From: Lysobacterales bacterium
GTDB lineage: Bacteria > Pseudomonadota > Gammaproteobacteria > Xanthomonadales > Xanthomonadaceae
NCBI GenBank assembly: GCA_016718605.1
Contig: JADKCY010000002.1
Span: forward strand, 992,001 to 1,056,000
Direction: 5' to 3'
Length of the DNA: 64,000 bases
Shown: positions 17,252 through 26,216 of the stretch, one piece after another
Layout of the letters: the number at the start of each line of letters is the position of its first letter
Numbering within the stretch: position 1 is the stretch's first letter
Position numbers and translations under genes: made by a program
The notes under the pieces: model-generated
What the model was told of the DNA's origin: nothing
What the model saw: only the letters and a program-made list of their open reading frames with translations
Database searches by the model: none

Positions 17252-17860
17252 ATGGCAGGCGACGGATCGAACAGCACGCACCTGTGGGACCGGCTGCTCG
17301 GCCGTCTGGCCGACATCGACTTCGCATTGCATTTTGGCAGCGTGGTGCTATTCGCTGATCTCTACCTCGCCCATGCCAAGAACTTCTCGATCATCGGGAT
17401 CGAGTGGCAATGGCTCGTCGCTCATACCTCGCTCGGCGGGAGCATCGGATTTCTACTTGCCCTCAGCATATTCATGAGTGTGATCGCGCCCGCCCTGCGG
17501 TATGTCGCCACATGGTGCCTGGTCGGTGTGCATAGCCGATGGGAATACCAGCTACATGGACAGGTGCGGCGGATTGCCAGTACGGACGATGCGGCCGAGC
17601 AAACCATGCGTCGCCTGTTCGTCGCCGCCTTGCTGATCGTCGGTAATGCCCTCGGCGGCAAGCTCGGCTACCCGACCCTGCTCGCCGCAATCGAAACACT
17701 GGCGTACCAAGCGCCATGGCTCGTGCGGGTCGCCGCCCTGGTCGGCCTGACCGCTGCGTGCTTCATCGCCTGGGCCGGGCTGTGGCTCGGCACCAAGATT
17801 GTCGGTGCGGCCAACGAACCCGCTCCAGCGTCGACGCCATCAAGCACGGAAGCGTCTTGA
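17252..17860 (+). CDS. Polytopic membrane protein at end of HNH cassette
   Basis: A 202-residue protein with about four hydrophobic segments (near residues 24-42, 62-90, 122-145 and 160-185). The start ATG at 17252 lies one base after the HNH gene's TGA, implying translational coupling. The cytoplasmic loop between the second and third helices is charged (EYQLHGQVRRIASTDDAAEQTMRR). No family is recognised. It completes a five-gene same-strand block with two other membrane proteins. Confidence 0.6.
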   Translation: MAGDGSNSTHLWDRLLGRLADIDFALHFGSVVLFADLYLAHAKNFSIIGIEWQWLVAHTSLGGSIGFLLALSIFMSVIAPALRYVATWCLVGVHSRWEYQLHGQVRRIASTDDAAEQTMRRLFVAALLIVGNALGGKLGYPTLLAAIETLAYQAPWLVRVAALVGLTAACFIAWAGLWLGTKIVGAANEPAPASTPSSTEAS

Positions 17861-17906
17861 GTCGGTACTGGCAAGCGCGGCCTGACCGCCTTGGCGTGGA
17901 ATCGGT

Positions 17907-17922
17907 GACCGGCATGCCGGTC
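17907..17922. promoter_or_regulatory. Perfect 16-nt palindrome, possible operator
   Basis: GACCGGCATGCCGGTC is fully self-complementary and sits 28 bases before the ATG of an antitoxin-like fragment. Antitoxin genes of the Phd/YefM type are commonly autoregulated through upstream palindromes, so a relic operator is plausible. A chance palindrome in GC-rich DNA is possible. Confidence 0.25.
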
Positions 17923-17950
17923 GGGGTGTAGGCGGGTAACCCTCTACCGT

Positions 17951-18061
17951 ATGCACCTCTCCCTCAGCGAGGATATGACCCCGCTCGCCGAATTCCTGAA
18001 GGTCAAGAAAGACAAAGGGCTACACGGCGTCACTGCTGGGCTTGAGCGCGGGATGATCTAA
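17951..18061 (+). pseudogene. Phd/YefM-like antitoxin fragment
   Basis: A 36-codon open frame whose first half, MHLSLSEDMTPLAEF, closely follows the N-terminus of many Phd/YefM antitoxins (SEDIRPLSEF type). After LKVKKDKG the expected DNA-binding/dimerisation body is missing and a different short tail with GLERGM ends it. No toxin partner follows. It looks like an internally deleted antitoxin remnant; its last four bases overlap the end of the convergent gene. Whether it is translated is unknown. Confidence 0.4.
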
Positions 18062-18441
18062 CCCTTCCCCTCTGCCCTCAGCGAGTCGCGGAGGTCGCGA
18101 TACTCCTCACTGATGAGACCACTGTTAACAAACCTATGCAGAGATGCACCGAGACTAACGGCGTGTTCTAGCGCGTCCTGGGCAGCATCAAACTCCCGGC
18201 AACGTCCATATGGGTGATCAGGATCAAACGGCTCGTACTCACGGACGTCGCAGAGACCCTCAATCTCGTCATCGAAGACCTGGCGTTCGGACACGACATA
18301 TCGCCCCTGTCGATCAGTGTCTATCTCGATCCATGACAGTACGCAATCACCCTCATCCAACCGAACCCCCAGCAGTTGCTCAACAGGCGCGCCTCGCCGA
18401 AGCGCCGCCATCAGATTTGACTCAGTCAGATATCTAGTCAT
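18058..18441 (-). CDS. Candidate immunity protein of the second RHS toxin
   Basis: A 127-residue, clearly acidic soluble protein (many Asp and Glu, for example YEPFDPDHP and FDDEIEG). It starts seven bases after the stop of an RHS gene whose tip resembles an HNH/LHH nuclease, the normal place of the immunity gene. Acidic immunity proteins that block basic nuclease surfaces are common. No named family is recognised, so immunity is inferred from position and charge. Confidence 0.6.
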   Translation of the reverse strand: MTRYLTESNLMAALRRGAPVEQLLGVRLDEGDCVLSWIEIDTDRQGRYVVSERQVFDDEIEGLCDVREYEPFDPDHPYGRCREFDAAQDALEHAVSLGASLHRFVNSGLISEEYRDLRDSLRAEGKG

Positions 18442-18447
18442 TGCATT

Positions 18448-20414
18448 TCACTCTCGCGACGGAGGCGAGTTTCCCATCTCTTGACCACGAAGTTGCCAGT
18501 GAAGCTGCGCATCTTCCCTTCGCATGCGATCAGTCACGCCTTGACTCCCCTGCCCGTGGACGCCGGGTTGCCGATGTTCAATGACGTTGACTTCATGAAC
18601 TGCAGAACCAGGCATCTGATCGGCGTGATGAAGCTCAAGCGGTACCTCTCGACCACGACGGTTGACGCGAGGCACCAAGTCTAGTGGTGGCATTCCCTGA
18701 GTGGCTCGCTCCAGATCTCGTTGGGTCCAAGGGCCTTGATATCTCTGTGCTGGATCTCCTACCCCAAGAGGCGGCCGTGGGCCAGGATTGTGCGGCACCG
18801 CATCCGGCATGCGCCCGGGTCCGCGTGACATCGCGGCGAGGTCATCCAGCATCGCGCCATCGACGAATCCATCGCCCATGCGCAGCGCTGCACGTGCCGT
18901 ATCCAGCGTCTCGCCTGCCACCTTGACGCTCTTGGCACCGGCGCCAGGCACCAGCAGTTGTCCGCCAAATTCGCCCACTGCCGCCATCGCGCGCGGATCG
19001 AGCGACATGACGTCAGATGCAAAGTCCGTGGCGGCGCGGTGAATGGCCACGGCAGTCCCGCTGGGGTCTTCGTAAATCACCGCCGCTGTGCGATGCGTTG
19101 TCTCGATGACTTGGCTGATGGCCAACTCGTCTTCGGCAATTTCCCGCTGCGCTTGCTGGTAGGTCGCGCCATCGTAGATGTTGCGCGCCAGCAGATTGCT
19201 GGTGGTATTCAGACCGCCAACAATCATGTGGCCGAGCGATGCAAATCCCTTCCCGACGCCAAGCACAAATGCCTTTCCGCTGGCACCGTTCTCAGTGGCC
19301 AGTTCAATATCCCGCTCGTAGCCCTTTAGGGTCTCGTCGGTCAGCGCTTCCCAGTCCGACAGGTAAGCAATCCGCCCATCCGGGTCCACATAAACCAGCG
19401 GGTTGCCGTTGGCGTACAGGTATTTGTTCAGGGTAATGGGATTGCGGGGGTCGCCTTCCCAGGGGTCGATGCGGGTGAAGCGGCCCAGGCTGGGGCGGTA
19501 GTCGCGTTGTTGGGCGTAGTAGCGGTCGTCTTCGGGGTCGCGGTAGTGGCCGGTGTAGGCGATGCGCGGCAGGTCGGGGCTGGTGGCGGTGGTTTTGCCC
19601 CAGGCGTCGTAGTGCAGTTGGCCTTGTTCCTGCCCTTGTGCGGCGCTCCAGCGGGTCGGGCTGCCTTGGGCGTCGTGTTGGGCGTAGCGGGTGGTGGCCA
19701 GGTGGCGGCTTTGCAGGATTTGCCCGGCCGCCCAGTCGTGGCTGTCGAGCAGGTTGTTGGCGACGTTGGTTTCGCGGCGCAGGTGCGGGCCGTCCCAGCC
19801 TAGCGGGTGACTTCCGTCGTGGTTCGGCGCTCGATGCGTTTGCCTTCCGGGTCGTAGCGGTAGTCCACCGGCGGGGCGCCCGGCAGGGTCAGGGTGGCGA
19901 GCCGGTCCTGGGCGTTGGGGCGGTAGGTGGTGGTTTGGCCGTTCGTGGTTTCGCTGATCAGCTGGCCGCGGTCGTCGTAGGTGTACTCGGTGACGAGGCC
20001 GCTGACGCGGTCGTGGGTGTCGATCAGGCGGTGCTGCGCTTGGTAGTGGTAGGTGATGTCGCTGAGCGTGCTGCCGTTGCGCTGGATGACTTCCTGTGTG
20101 CGGTTGCCAACGCCATCCAGGGTGTAGGTGGTGGTGACGCTGCCGCTGGCGTCGGTGACGGTGCTGCCGATCAGGCGGTCGTCCTGGTCGATGGCGTAGT
20201 CCGTGGTCTGGGTGCCCGTGCTGTCGCGGCGGATTTCCTGCTGGCGGTTGCGATCCGCGTGAAGGCTGAGCTCGATGCGCAGTGCGTCCAGCGACTGCGC
20301 GATATCACGCGCCTCGACATCGCCGCGCGGCGTCGGTGATGCGCTCGCCGATAGTGCGAGGGTGAGCAGGAGGCTGGTGAGGCTCAGGGGCAATGGGTTG
20401 TCCTTTGGAATCAC
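18448..20414 (-). pseudogene. Short RHS protein with HNH/LHH-type toxin tip, frameshifted
   Basis: About 655 residues if repaired. It begins at a GTG (20414) with a signal peptide (LSLTSLLLTLALSASA), followed by about four YD repeats. The first frame stops at 19800 after TTEVTR; the second frame takes over at once (GWDGPHLRRETNVANN) and holds the RHS core end YTGHYRDPEDDRYY, GRFTRIDPWEGDP and NPLVYVDPDG. One missing C at 19800-19801 (TA-GGCTGG in place of TACGGCTGG) explains the break. After DPDG lie about 310 residues: a helical linker and a terminal LELHHADQ...HEV...EHRQPGVHGQ pattern typical of HNH/LHH-superfamily toxin nucleases. The downstream gene is its likely immunity. Confidence 0.75.
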
Positions 20415-20554
20415 TCTTGTCGAGTCGATGCACCGCCGCGACCGATCCGGTGGAAGCGCGTCAAATGAATGAGTGATTTGACGTGGAATGGGTTCAGAAT
20501 TGATCGATGAGGCGAGGCTCCAAAGACGTAACCGGTGGTGGCCTCAGACCGATC

Positions 20555-21004
20555 TCATTGATCGCGCTTCTGCGCTTCAACTTGGCGAATGTGATCATTG
20601 ATCCACGAATGATCAGTCGTCTCGGCACGGACCGTGACGCTTTCGCCGTCAAGATCGAACCATAACGTGAGGCTCTCTTCCGGGCCGATCTCGGGGCGCG
20701 AGGGCACGGTCACCACGACTTCGCGATCCGGCATGTAAGGTCGGTCGTCTTCGAAGCGCCAGGTGATCTTTGCAGTCTTGGGCCATCGGCCTTCGAACAG
20801 GCTGTACTGATCGCCTCCGCCGCCGGGAGCAAGATACCCTTTCGAATCGAAAAGCCCCTCAAACTCAACTCGTACAGCGGCAAGCTGCTGGATGCCAACA
20901 TTCTTCGCAGCCACATTGAACGGCGCAGACGACCTCGCCGCAAGGCAGCCACTGACCGCGCCGAACACGCCAAGCAACACAAGCACCAAGATCAGTCTAG
21001 TCAT
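20555..21004 (-). CDS. Predicted lipoprotein, unknown function
   Basis: A 149-residue exported protein. The signal sequence ends in VSGC (Cys20), a usable lipobox, so it should be a lipid-anchored periplasmic protein. The mature part is beta-rich (RVEFEGLFDS, KITWRFEDDRPY, REVVVTVP, LTLWFDLDGESVTVRAETTD) and ends in a charged helix. The family is not recognised. It lies 140 bases upstream of the second RHS gene on the same strand, so a link with that locus, such as a periplasmic immunity protein, is possible but only inferred. Its ATG overlaps the stop of a small upstream frame as ATGACTAG. Confidence 0.6.
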   Translation of the reverse strand: MTRLILVLVLLGVFGAVSGCLAARSSAPFNVAAKNVGIQQLAAVRVEFEGLFDSKGYLAPGGGGDQYSLFEGRWPKTAKITWRFEDDRPYMPDREVVVTVPSRPEIGPEESLTLWFDLDGESVTVRAETTDHSWINDHIRQVEAQKRDQ

Positions 21005-21198
21005 CGCCCTGCACCGGTTCGAGAATCAATTCGCCGCTCGGTTCTTTGAAGACGTCCGCCTTGCCCTGCCCCGAGCGCCTGATTTTATCAACCCGCGCGA
21101 GGGTCTTCTTGCGATGATCGCGGATGTAGATCGCTTTCGTTACGGCAAGAACGAAATTCTCGGGTCAGCAATCCAACAGGAACCCGCGCGCCTGGCAT
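20997..21198 (-). pseudogene. Possible small gene with one frameshift
   Basis: On the minus strand a 55-codon open frame without any start codon ends in a TAG overlapping the lipoprotein's ATG. It reads as a convincing basic helix followed by a strand (AVTKAIYIRDHRKKTLARVD, then GKADVFKEPSGELILEP). The preceding frame offers an ATG at 21198 and GARVPVGLLT just before it; one extra C in the run near 21162-21167 would join the two into about 66 residues (LLTPENFVLAV). The family is not recognised. It may be a small coupled partner of the lipoprotein gene, or a chance antisense frame. Confidence 0.35.
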
Positions 21199-21239
21199 CT
21201 CGATTGCATTACGAGACACTCACCCACCGGAATCCCAGC

Positions 21240-22231
21240 ATGCATATCGCCTTCACCAGCAGCAAGCCGCATGACCAGGTCAGCTTTCAATCGGCCGCTG
21301 CGGAGCTGACGATGGCAGCGGACTTCGAGTTTCTCGATTTTCATCTGGATCGCCGCAGCGCCGCCGCTCTGGCCGGACGCGAGGCGGTATGCATCTTCGT
21401 GAATGACCATGCCGACCGTGCGGCGCTTGAAATTCTGCATGCCGGTGGTACGCGTCTGTTGTTGCTGCGCTCGGCGGGTTACAACCATGTCGACCTCAAG
21501 GCGGCGCGCGAGTTGGGAATTCAGGTGGCCAATGTGCCGGCCTATTCGCCACATGCGGTGGCCGAGCACGCGGTCGGGTTGTTGCTGGCGCTGAATCGCA
21601 AGATTCACCGTGCTTGGCTGCGGGTGCGCGATGGCAATTTCGCGCTGGATGGGCTCATCGGCTTCGACATCTACGGCAAACAAGTGGGTGTGATCGGTAC
21701 TGGCCGGATCGGTGAGTGCTTCGGTCGAATTTTGCAGGGATTCGGCGCCAAGGTCCTGGCGCATGACCCGGTCAACCGGTCGTTGCAGGGAACCGCCGAG
21801 TACGTCGAACTCGATCGCTTGCTCACCACGTCGGACATCATCTCGCTGCATTGCCCACTGAATTCGGCCACCCATCACCTCATCAATGCTGCGCGACTGG
21901 CGCAGATGAAGCCAACGGCCGTGCTGATCAACACCGGCCGAGGCGGATTGATCGACACGCCCGCACTGATCGCCGCACTCAGGCGCACCAGATCGGCGCG
22001 GTGGGTTTGGACGTCTACGAAGAAGAGGCCGATGTGTTCTTCGAAGATCTTTCGCAGCGCGGCATTGATGACGATGTGCTGGCGCGGTTGCTGACCTTCC
22101 CCAATGTGCTGGTCACGGCACATCAGGGCTTTCTCACCCGCGAGGCACTGCATGCCATCGCCTTGACCACGCTCAACAATGCGCTGCAATGGCAGCGCGG
22201 CGATTGCGCGGAAAACTGCCTGACCGGCTGA
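21240..22231 (+). pseudogene. ldhA: D-lactate / 2-hydroxyacid dehydrogenase, frameshifted
   Basis: About 330 residues once repaired. It reduces pyruvate to D-lactate with NADH (D-isomer-specific 2-hydroxyacid dehydrogenase family). The N-terminus MHIAFTSSKPHD fits LdhA-type enzymes; the Rossmann motif is GVIGTGRIG; catalytic Arg is in LINTGRGGLID, Glu in GLDVYEEE and His in TAHQGFLT. The first frame loses homology at about 21984 (ALRR then nonsense) and a second frame resumes with HQIGAVGLDVYEEE to a TGA at 22231. One missing C (CGC-ACC in place of CGCCACC) accounts for it. All catalytic residues survive. Confidence 0.85.
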
Positions 22232-22309
22232 CCCGTCTTCCGGCAGGTTTCGTGCCGCCTGCAGTGCGGCTACTCTGCACGTCCGTTCTGTTGTCCGTCG
22301 AGTGCGCCC

Positions 22310-24667
22310 ATGCGTCGAGTTGCCCTTGCACTGTCTGCCTTGCTTGCCTGCAGTCCCACCGTGTCCATGGCCGATGGCTTCCCACTGAATCTGCAGCAAA
22401 TCATGGAGGACCCTTCGTGGATTGGTCCGGCGGTGGAAACTCCCTATTGGACGACGGACAGCCAGCACATCGTCTACGCCCTGAAGCAGGACGCCTCACC
22501 GCAGCGCCGTCTGTTTCAGGTCGCACACGTTCAGGTCGCACGCTCGGACACGGCTGCAACGCCGATCGAGGACACCGAACTGGCGGCACTCGACGGTGCG
22601 CAGCCGGTCTTCGATACCGAGCGCCGCCGCGCTCTGATGGTGAAGAACGGCGACCTGTTCCTGCGCACATTGGACGACGGCACATTGCGCCAACTCACCC
22701 GTAGCGAGGCCGAGGAGTCGCAGCCAGGCTTCATGACTGATGGCCGGGTGATGTTTCGGGTGGGTACCGACTGGTTCACGCTCGAACTTGCCTCTGGACT
22801 GATCGCGCCTGCCACACGCTTGCGCACCACGCCCGATCCACAAGAAGCCAAGCCTGACGATTTGGCCGCCCTGCAACTGCGTCTGATCGGCACCCTGGCG
22901 CGCGAAAAATCCTGGCGCGACGGAGCTGCGGAACGCGATGCCGCCTTGGCAAAGCAGTCGCCGCATGGCCTGCCTGCGGAAGTATTCCTGGGTGATGTGA
23001 AACTGGTCAGCACGGTGCTGTCGCCCGACGGTCGCTGGTTGCTGGCGGTCACCGAAGATCCCAAGGCCGACAGCGGTCGACTGGGCAAAATGCCGACCTA
23101 CGTGACCGAGAGTGGTTACGAAGACAGCGAGGAAGTCCGCGTGCGCGTGGGGCGCAATCTGCCGATTGCGCAGCAATTGCTTCGCGTCGACCTGCAGGGT
23201 GGCCGCGTCGAAACACTGGATTTTGCTGTGCTGCCGGGCATCGCTGTCGATCCTCTGGCAGATTTGCGCAAGCAAGCTGACAAGCCCGCGCTGGAGGGTC
23301 CGCGTGCGCTGCGCGTCAATGCCATCGAGTTCGCCCGTGACGGCAGCCGCGCGGCGGTGATGCTGCGCGCGGTGGACAACAAGGATCGTTGGATTGTCGA
23401 AGTGCAAGCGGACGAGGGTCTGCAACTGCGCCACCGACTCACTGATCCGGCCTGGATCAACTGGGGCTTCAACGAATTCGGCTGGCTGCCGGACAACCGC
23501 ACGCTGTGGTATCTCTCCGAAGAGGATGGTCACGCGCACTTCTACACGCGCGAAGGCCAGCGCAAGGCCAAGCAGCACACCCGCGGCAACTTCGAGGTGT
23601 CGGCACCGCAAATCAGTGCCGATGGAAAGCACGTTTATTTACTGGGCAATCGCGCCTGGCCGGGTGATTACGAGATCTATCGACTCGATCTCGGCAAAGA
23701 TCAATTGACCGAACTGACCGCTCTGGATGGCGTCGAGTCGTTCCAGTTGTCGCCGGATCAGTCGCAAATTCTGGTCAGTTGGTCGGCCAGCTATCTGCCG
23801 ACGCAGATTGCCGTACTGCCCGCCTTGGGTGGTGAGACAAGACCGCTCACTGACACCCGCAGTGCCGAATTCAAGGCCGTCGACTGGCTGGCACCGCGGT
23901 ATGTGCAGGTGCCATCGAGACATGGGGCCGGGGCCATCTGGGGCAAGTTCTATCGTCCCGCCACGCTGGAACCCGGCAAACGCTATCCGATCGTGATGTT
24001 CGTGCATGGCGCAGGCTATTTGCAGAATGTCTCGGCGCGCTATCCGGCCTACTTCCGCGAGCAGATGTTCCATAACCTGCTGGTCTCGCAGGGCTATCTG
24101 GTGCTGGATCTCGACTATCGCGCGTCAGAGGGCTACGGACGCGACTGGCGCACCGCGATCTATCGGCGGATGGGCCATCCCGAGCTGGAGGACTATCTGG
24201 ATGGCATCGACTGGCTGGTCGAACAACATCAAGGCGACCACGAGCGAGTCGGCATCTATGGTGGTAGCTATGGTGGCTTCATGAGTTTCATGGCGATGTT
24301 TCGCGCGCCCGAGGCCTTCAAGGCCGGTGCCGCCCTGCGCCCGGTCACCGACTGGACCAGCTATAACCACGACTACACCGCGAACATCCTCAACACGCCT
24401 GACATCGATCCCGAGGCCTATCGCCGATCCTCACCTATCGAGTATGCCGACGGCTTGCAGGGCCATCTGCTGATCGCCCACGGCATGATCGACAACAACG
24501 TGATGTATCAGGACTCGGTGCGACTGGCGCAGCGTTTGATCGAGTTGCGCAAAGATCACTGGGAACTCGCCAGTTACCCTCTGGAGCGCCACGCCTTCGT
24601 ACACCCCGAAGCGTGGTACGACGAGTATCGGCGCATCCATCAACTGTTCGAGCGGACGCTGAAATAG
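22310..24667 (+). CDS. S9-family prolyl oligopeptidase / dipeptidyl-peptidase-like
   Basis: A 785-residue exported serine peptidase (signal peptide about 21 residues, ending SMADG). The N-terminal ~480 residues form a beta-propeller with WSxDS/DG-type blades, and the C-terminal alpha/beta-hydrolase holds the triad: Ser near 653 in GGSYGG, Asp near 728 in HGMIDNNV and His near 761 in LERHAF. The domain order is that of DPP IV/acylaminoacyl-peptidase-like S9 members, which cut after proline or release dipeptides; exact specificity is not visible. Four bases separate it from the downstream channel gene. Confidence 0.88.
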   Translation: MRRVALALSALLACSPTVSMADGFPLNLQQIMEDPSWIGPAVETPYWTTDSQHIVYALKQDASPQRRLFQVAHVQVARSDTAATPIEDTELAALDGAQPVFDTERRRALMVKNGDLFLRTLDDGTLRQLTRSEAEESQPGFMTDGRVMFRVGTDWFTLELASGLIAPATRLRTTPDPQEAKPDDLAALQLRLIGTLAREKSWRDGAAERDAALAKQSPHGLPAEVFLGDVKLVSTVLSPDGRWLLAVTEDPKADSGRLGKMPTYVTESGYEDSEEVRVRVGRNLPIAQQLLRVDLQGGRVETLDFAVLPGIAVDPLADLRKQADKPALEGPRALRVNAIEFARDGSRAAVMLRAVDNKDRWIVEVQADEGLQLRHRLTDPAWINWGFNEFGWLPDNRTLWYLSEEDGHAHFYTREGQRKAKQHTRGNFEVSAPQISADGKHVYLLGNRAWPGDYEIYRLDLGKDQLTELTALDGVESFQLSPDQSQILVSWSASYLPTQIAVLPALGGETRPLTDTRSAEFKAVDWLAPRYVQVPSRHGAGAIWGKFYRPATLEPGKRYPIVMFVHGAGYLQNVSARYPAYFREQMFHNLLVSQGYLVLDLDYRASEGYGRDWRTAIYRRMGHPELEDYLDGIDWLVEQHQGDHERVGIYGGSYGGFMSFMAMFRAPEAFKAGAALRPVTDWTSYNHDYTANILNTPDIDPEAYRRSSPIEYADGLQGHLLIAHGMIDNNVMYQDSVRLAQRLIELRKDHWELASYPLERHAFVHPEAWYDEYRRIHQLFERTLK

Positions 24668-24670
24668 CCC

Positions 24671-25135
24671 ATGTACGATTCCTGGCCGATCAATCTGTTG
24701 GTAGTAGTGGTTACCGCCATCACCGTCTCTCTGGCAGTGCTGATTCACTACGAAGGCTTGGTACAGATCTCGCAGCGACTGACGCGCATGCAAACGCAAC
24801 GGCGACGCAAGGTCCTGTATGGAATTTTCGCCGTACTGATTCTCCACGTCGCCGAAATATGGGTCTTTGGCAGCGCCTTGTGGGCCTTGCTGGAGCTGGC
24901 TGGCGCCGGCCATTTGACGGGCGACGAGCACATCAGTCTGCTGGATGCGGTCTACCTCTCCGCAGCGACCTACACCACGGTCGGATTCGGTGATCTGGCC
25001 CCGGTCGGGGCGGTCCGATTTCTGGTCGGCACCGAGGCTCTGACGGGCTTCGTACTGATCACGTGGTCAGCCTCATTCACCTATCTGGAGATGGAACACT
25101 TCTGGCGACTGCGGCGCAGGGCCGACGAAGAGTGA
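24671..25135 (+). CDS. Two-TM potassium channel family protein
   Basis: A 154-residue inner-membrane protein. The selectivity filter TVGFGD (in AATYTTVGFGDLAP) is preceded by a pore helix and flanked by hydrophobic segments, as in Ion_trans_2 channels; an extra N-terminal helix is present. There is no RCK/TrkA-N regulatory domain, so it is a minimal pore. It begins three bases after the S9 peptidase stop, so cotranscription is likely. Confidence 0.8.
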   Translation: MYDSWPINLLVVVVTAITVSLAVLIHYEGLVQISQRLTRMQTQRRRKVLYGIFAVLILHVAEIWVFGSALWALLELAGAGHLTGDEHISLLDAVYLSAATYTTVGFGDLAPVGAVRFLVGTEALTGFVLITWSASFTYLEMEHFWRLRRRADEE

Positions 25136-25276
25136 CCCGAGGCACATACATTGCCTGTCATCACAACGTCATCCGTTGACACCGAAAGCCCTGCTGTGGG
25201 GCTATGATCGCCGGGTGCCAAGTGTTCGCGAGGCGTTCCTTGCCACCCGCACATCCGATCGATCCGTGGAGGGGCC

Positions 25277-25576
25277 ATGCAATTCGATCTTAGCTTCATC
25301 ATCAGTCTTTCAGCCATCGTGGTGATGCTGTTCTGCCTGATGCAAGTCATCAAACTCGGCAAGACCGTCCCTGGTGGCATCGTCGGCAAGGCGTGGAGAC
25401 AGTTGTCCGCGCTGGTCGTGTTGTTCACCGTGGGCTATCTGGTCACGCCCTTCTTCTCCTTGCTGCCTGCGCAAGTCATTCAACCCATCGTGTCCTTGAT
25501 CTTCCTGTTCGGGGCGATCTATGTCTGGATCACGGTGCGCCTGATTCACCGCGTCATCAGTGAGCTGACGAGCTGA
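25277..25576 (+). CDS. Small three-helix membrane protein
   Basis: A 99-residue protein with three hydrophobic helices (about residues 5-22, 40-60 and 65-88) and the strong ribosome site GGAGGGG before the ATG at 25277. No domain is recognised. It ends four bases before the next gene, so the two form a pair, possibly with a membrane-sensor role; that is speculation. Confidence 0.6.
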   Translation: MQFDLSFIISLSAIVVMLFCLMQVIKLGKTVPGGIVGKAWRQLSALVVLFTVGYLVTPFFSLLPAQVIQPIVSLIFLFGAIYVWITVRLIHRVISELTS

Positions 25577-25580
25577 TTGC

Positions 25581-26045
25581 ATGCAACCAGAATGGGTCTT
25601 CAGCAAGACACCCCGCGGCAGCGCCGAATTGGAGCAGCGCAGTCTGGGCTTGACCTTCATGTGTCGTCGATTGCTGATCATGGTGGATGGCAAGCGCTCA
25701 TTGGGTGATCTTCTCCATGATCTTGGCGGCTCAATGGATGTGCTCGCCATGCTGGAGAAGCTGGTCGCCAATGATCTGGTGACACCGCCTGCTGGTGTGG
25801 TGATGCGTCGCCCGGAAGGTCCGCATGCGATCGAACTGGGCCCGAAAGCACGCTTGTGCGAATTGGCGGATTCACTGCTCGGCGGCGCCGCGAGCAAGAT
25901 CACCGCCAAGATCACCGCCTGCGGCGATGGCGCGGAAGAACTGAGCGCCTGTGTCGATGGCTGCGTGCGGCTGATTCGACTGACCATCGACGAAACAAAA
26001 GCCGCTGAATTCAAGCGTCAGGCGAGCACCATTCTCGCGCATTGA
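25581..26045 (+). CDS. Conserved hypothetical protein paired with a membrane protein
   Basis: A 154-residue soluble protein. It opens with WVFSKTPRGSAELEQRS and contains RRLLIMVDGKRSLGDL, a pattern I recall from a widespread, functionally unassigned proteobacterial family (KTxxGxxE...RLLxLVDGxRxxxEL). The C-terminal half is helical. It starts four bases after the small membrane protein gene. No enzymatic motif is seen. Confidence 0.6.
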   Translation: MQPEWVFSKTPRGSAELEQRSLGLTFMCRRLLIMVDGKRSLGDLLHDLGGSMDVLAMLEKLVANDLVTPPAGVVMRRPEGPHAIELGPKARLCELADSLLGGAASKITAKITACGDGAEELSACVDGCVRLIRLTIDETKAAEFKRQASTILAH

Positions 26046-26216
26046 CGCGGCTCTGCTGCGCTGCAGCTTTCCCCAATGGCCAATGGTTGATTGTTCAAGT
26101 GCGTGACTTACTGCACGCGGGAACAGTGCGCCGGATTCGGCGCGTCGCGTTGGAGAACGCAGCCACCGCCTGCACAACAGTCCACAACGACGGGCGGCCT
26201 TTTGGGGAGAGGAATC

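Noticed and set aside
20005..20200. Direct repeats in the RHS genes as a CRISPR or tandem-repeat array
   Set aside because: They are diverged YD-coding repeats in frame, without constant-length spacers.
21156..21212. In-frame TGA as selenocysteine in a small minus-strand ORF
   Set aside because: Reading the TGA through joins the tail of an antisense shadow frame to the small ORF; no SECIS-like hairpin or conserved redox motif is seen, and a one-base frameshift explains the region better.
20892..21239. 116-codon N-terminal extension of the lactate-type dehydrogenase
   Set aside because: The enzyme family begins at MHIAFTSSKPHD (21240); the extension is antisense to the lipoprotein and small gene.
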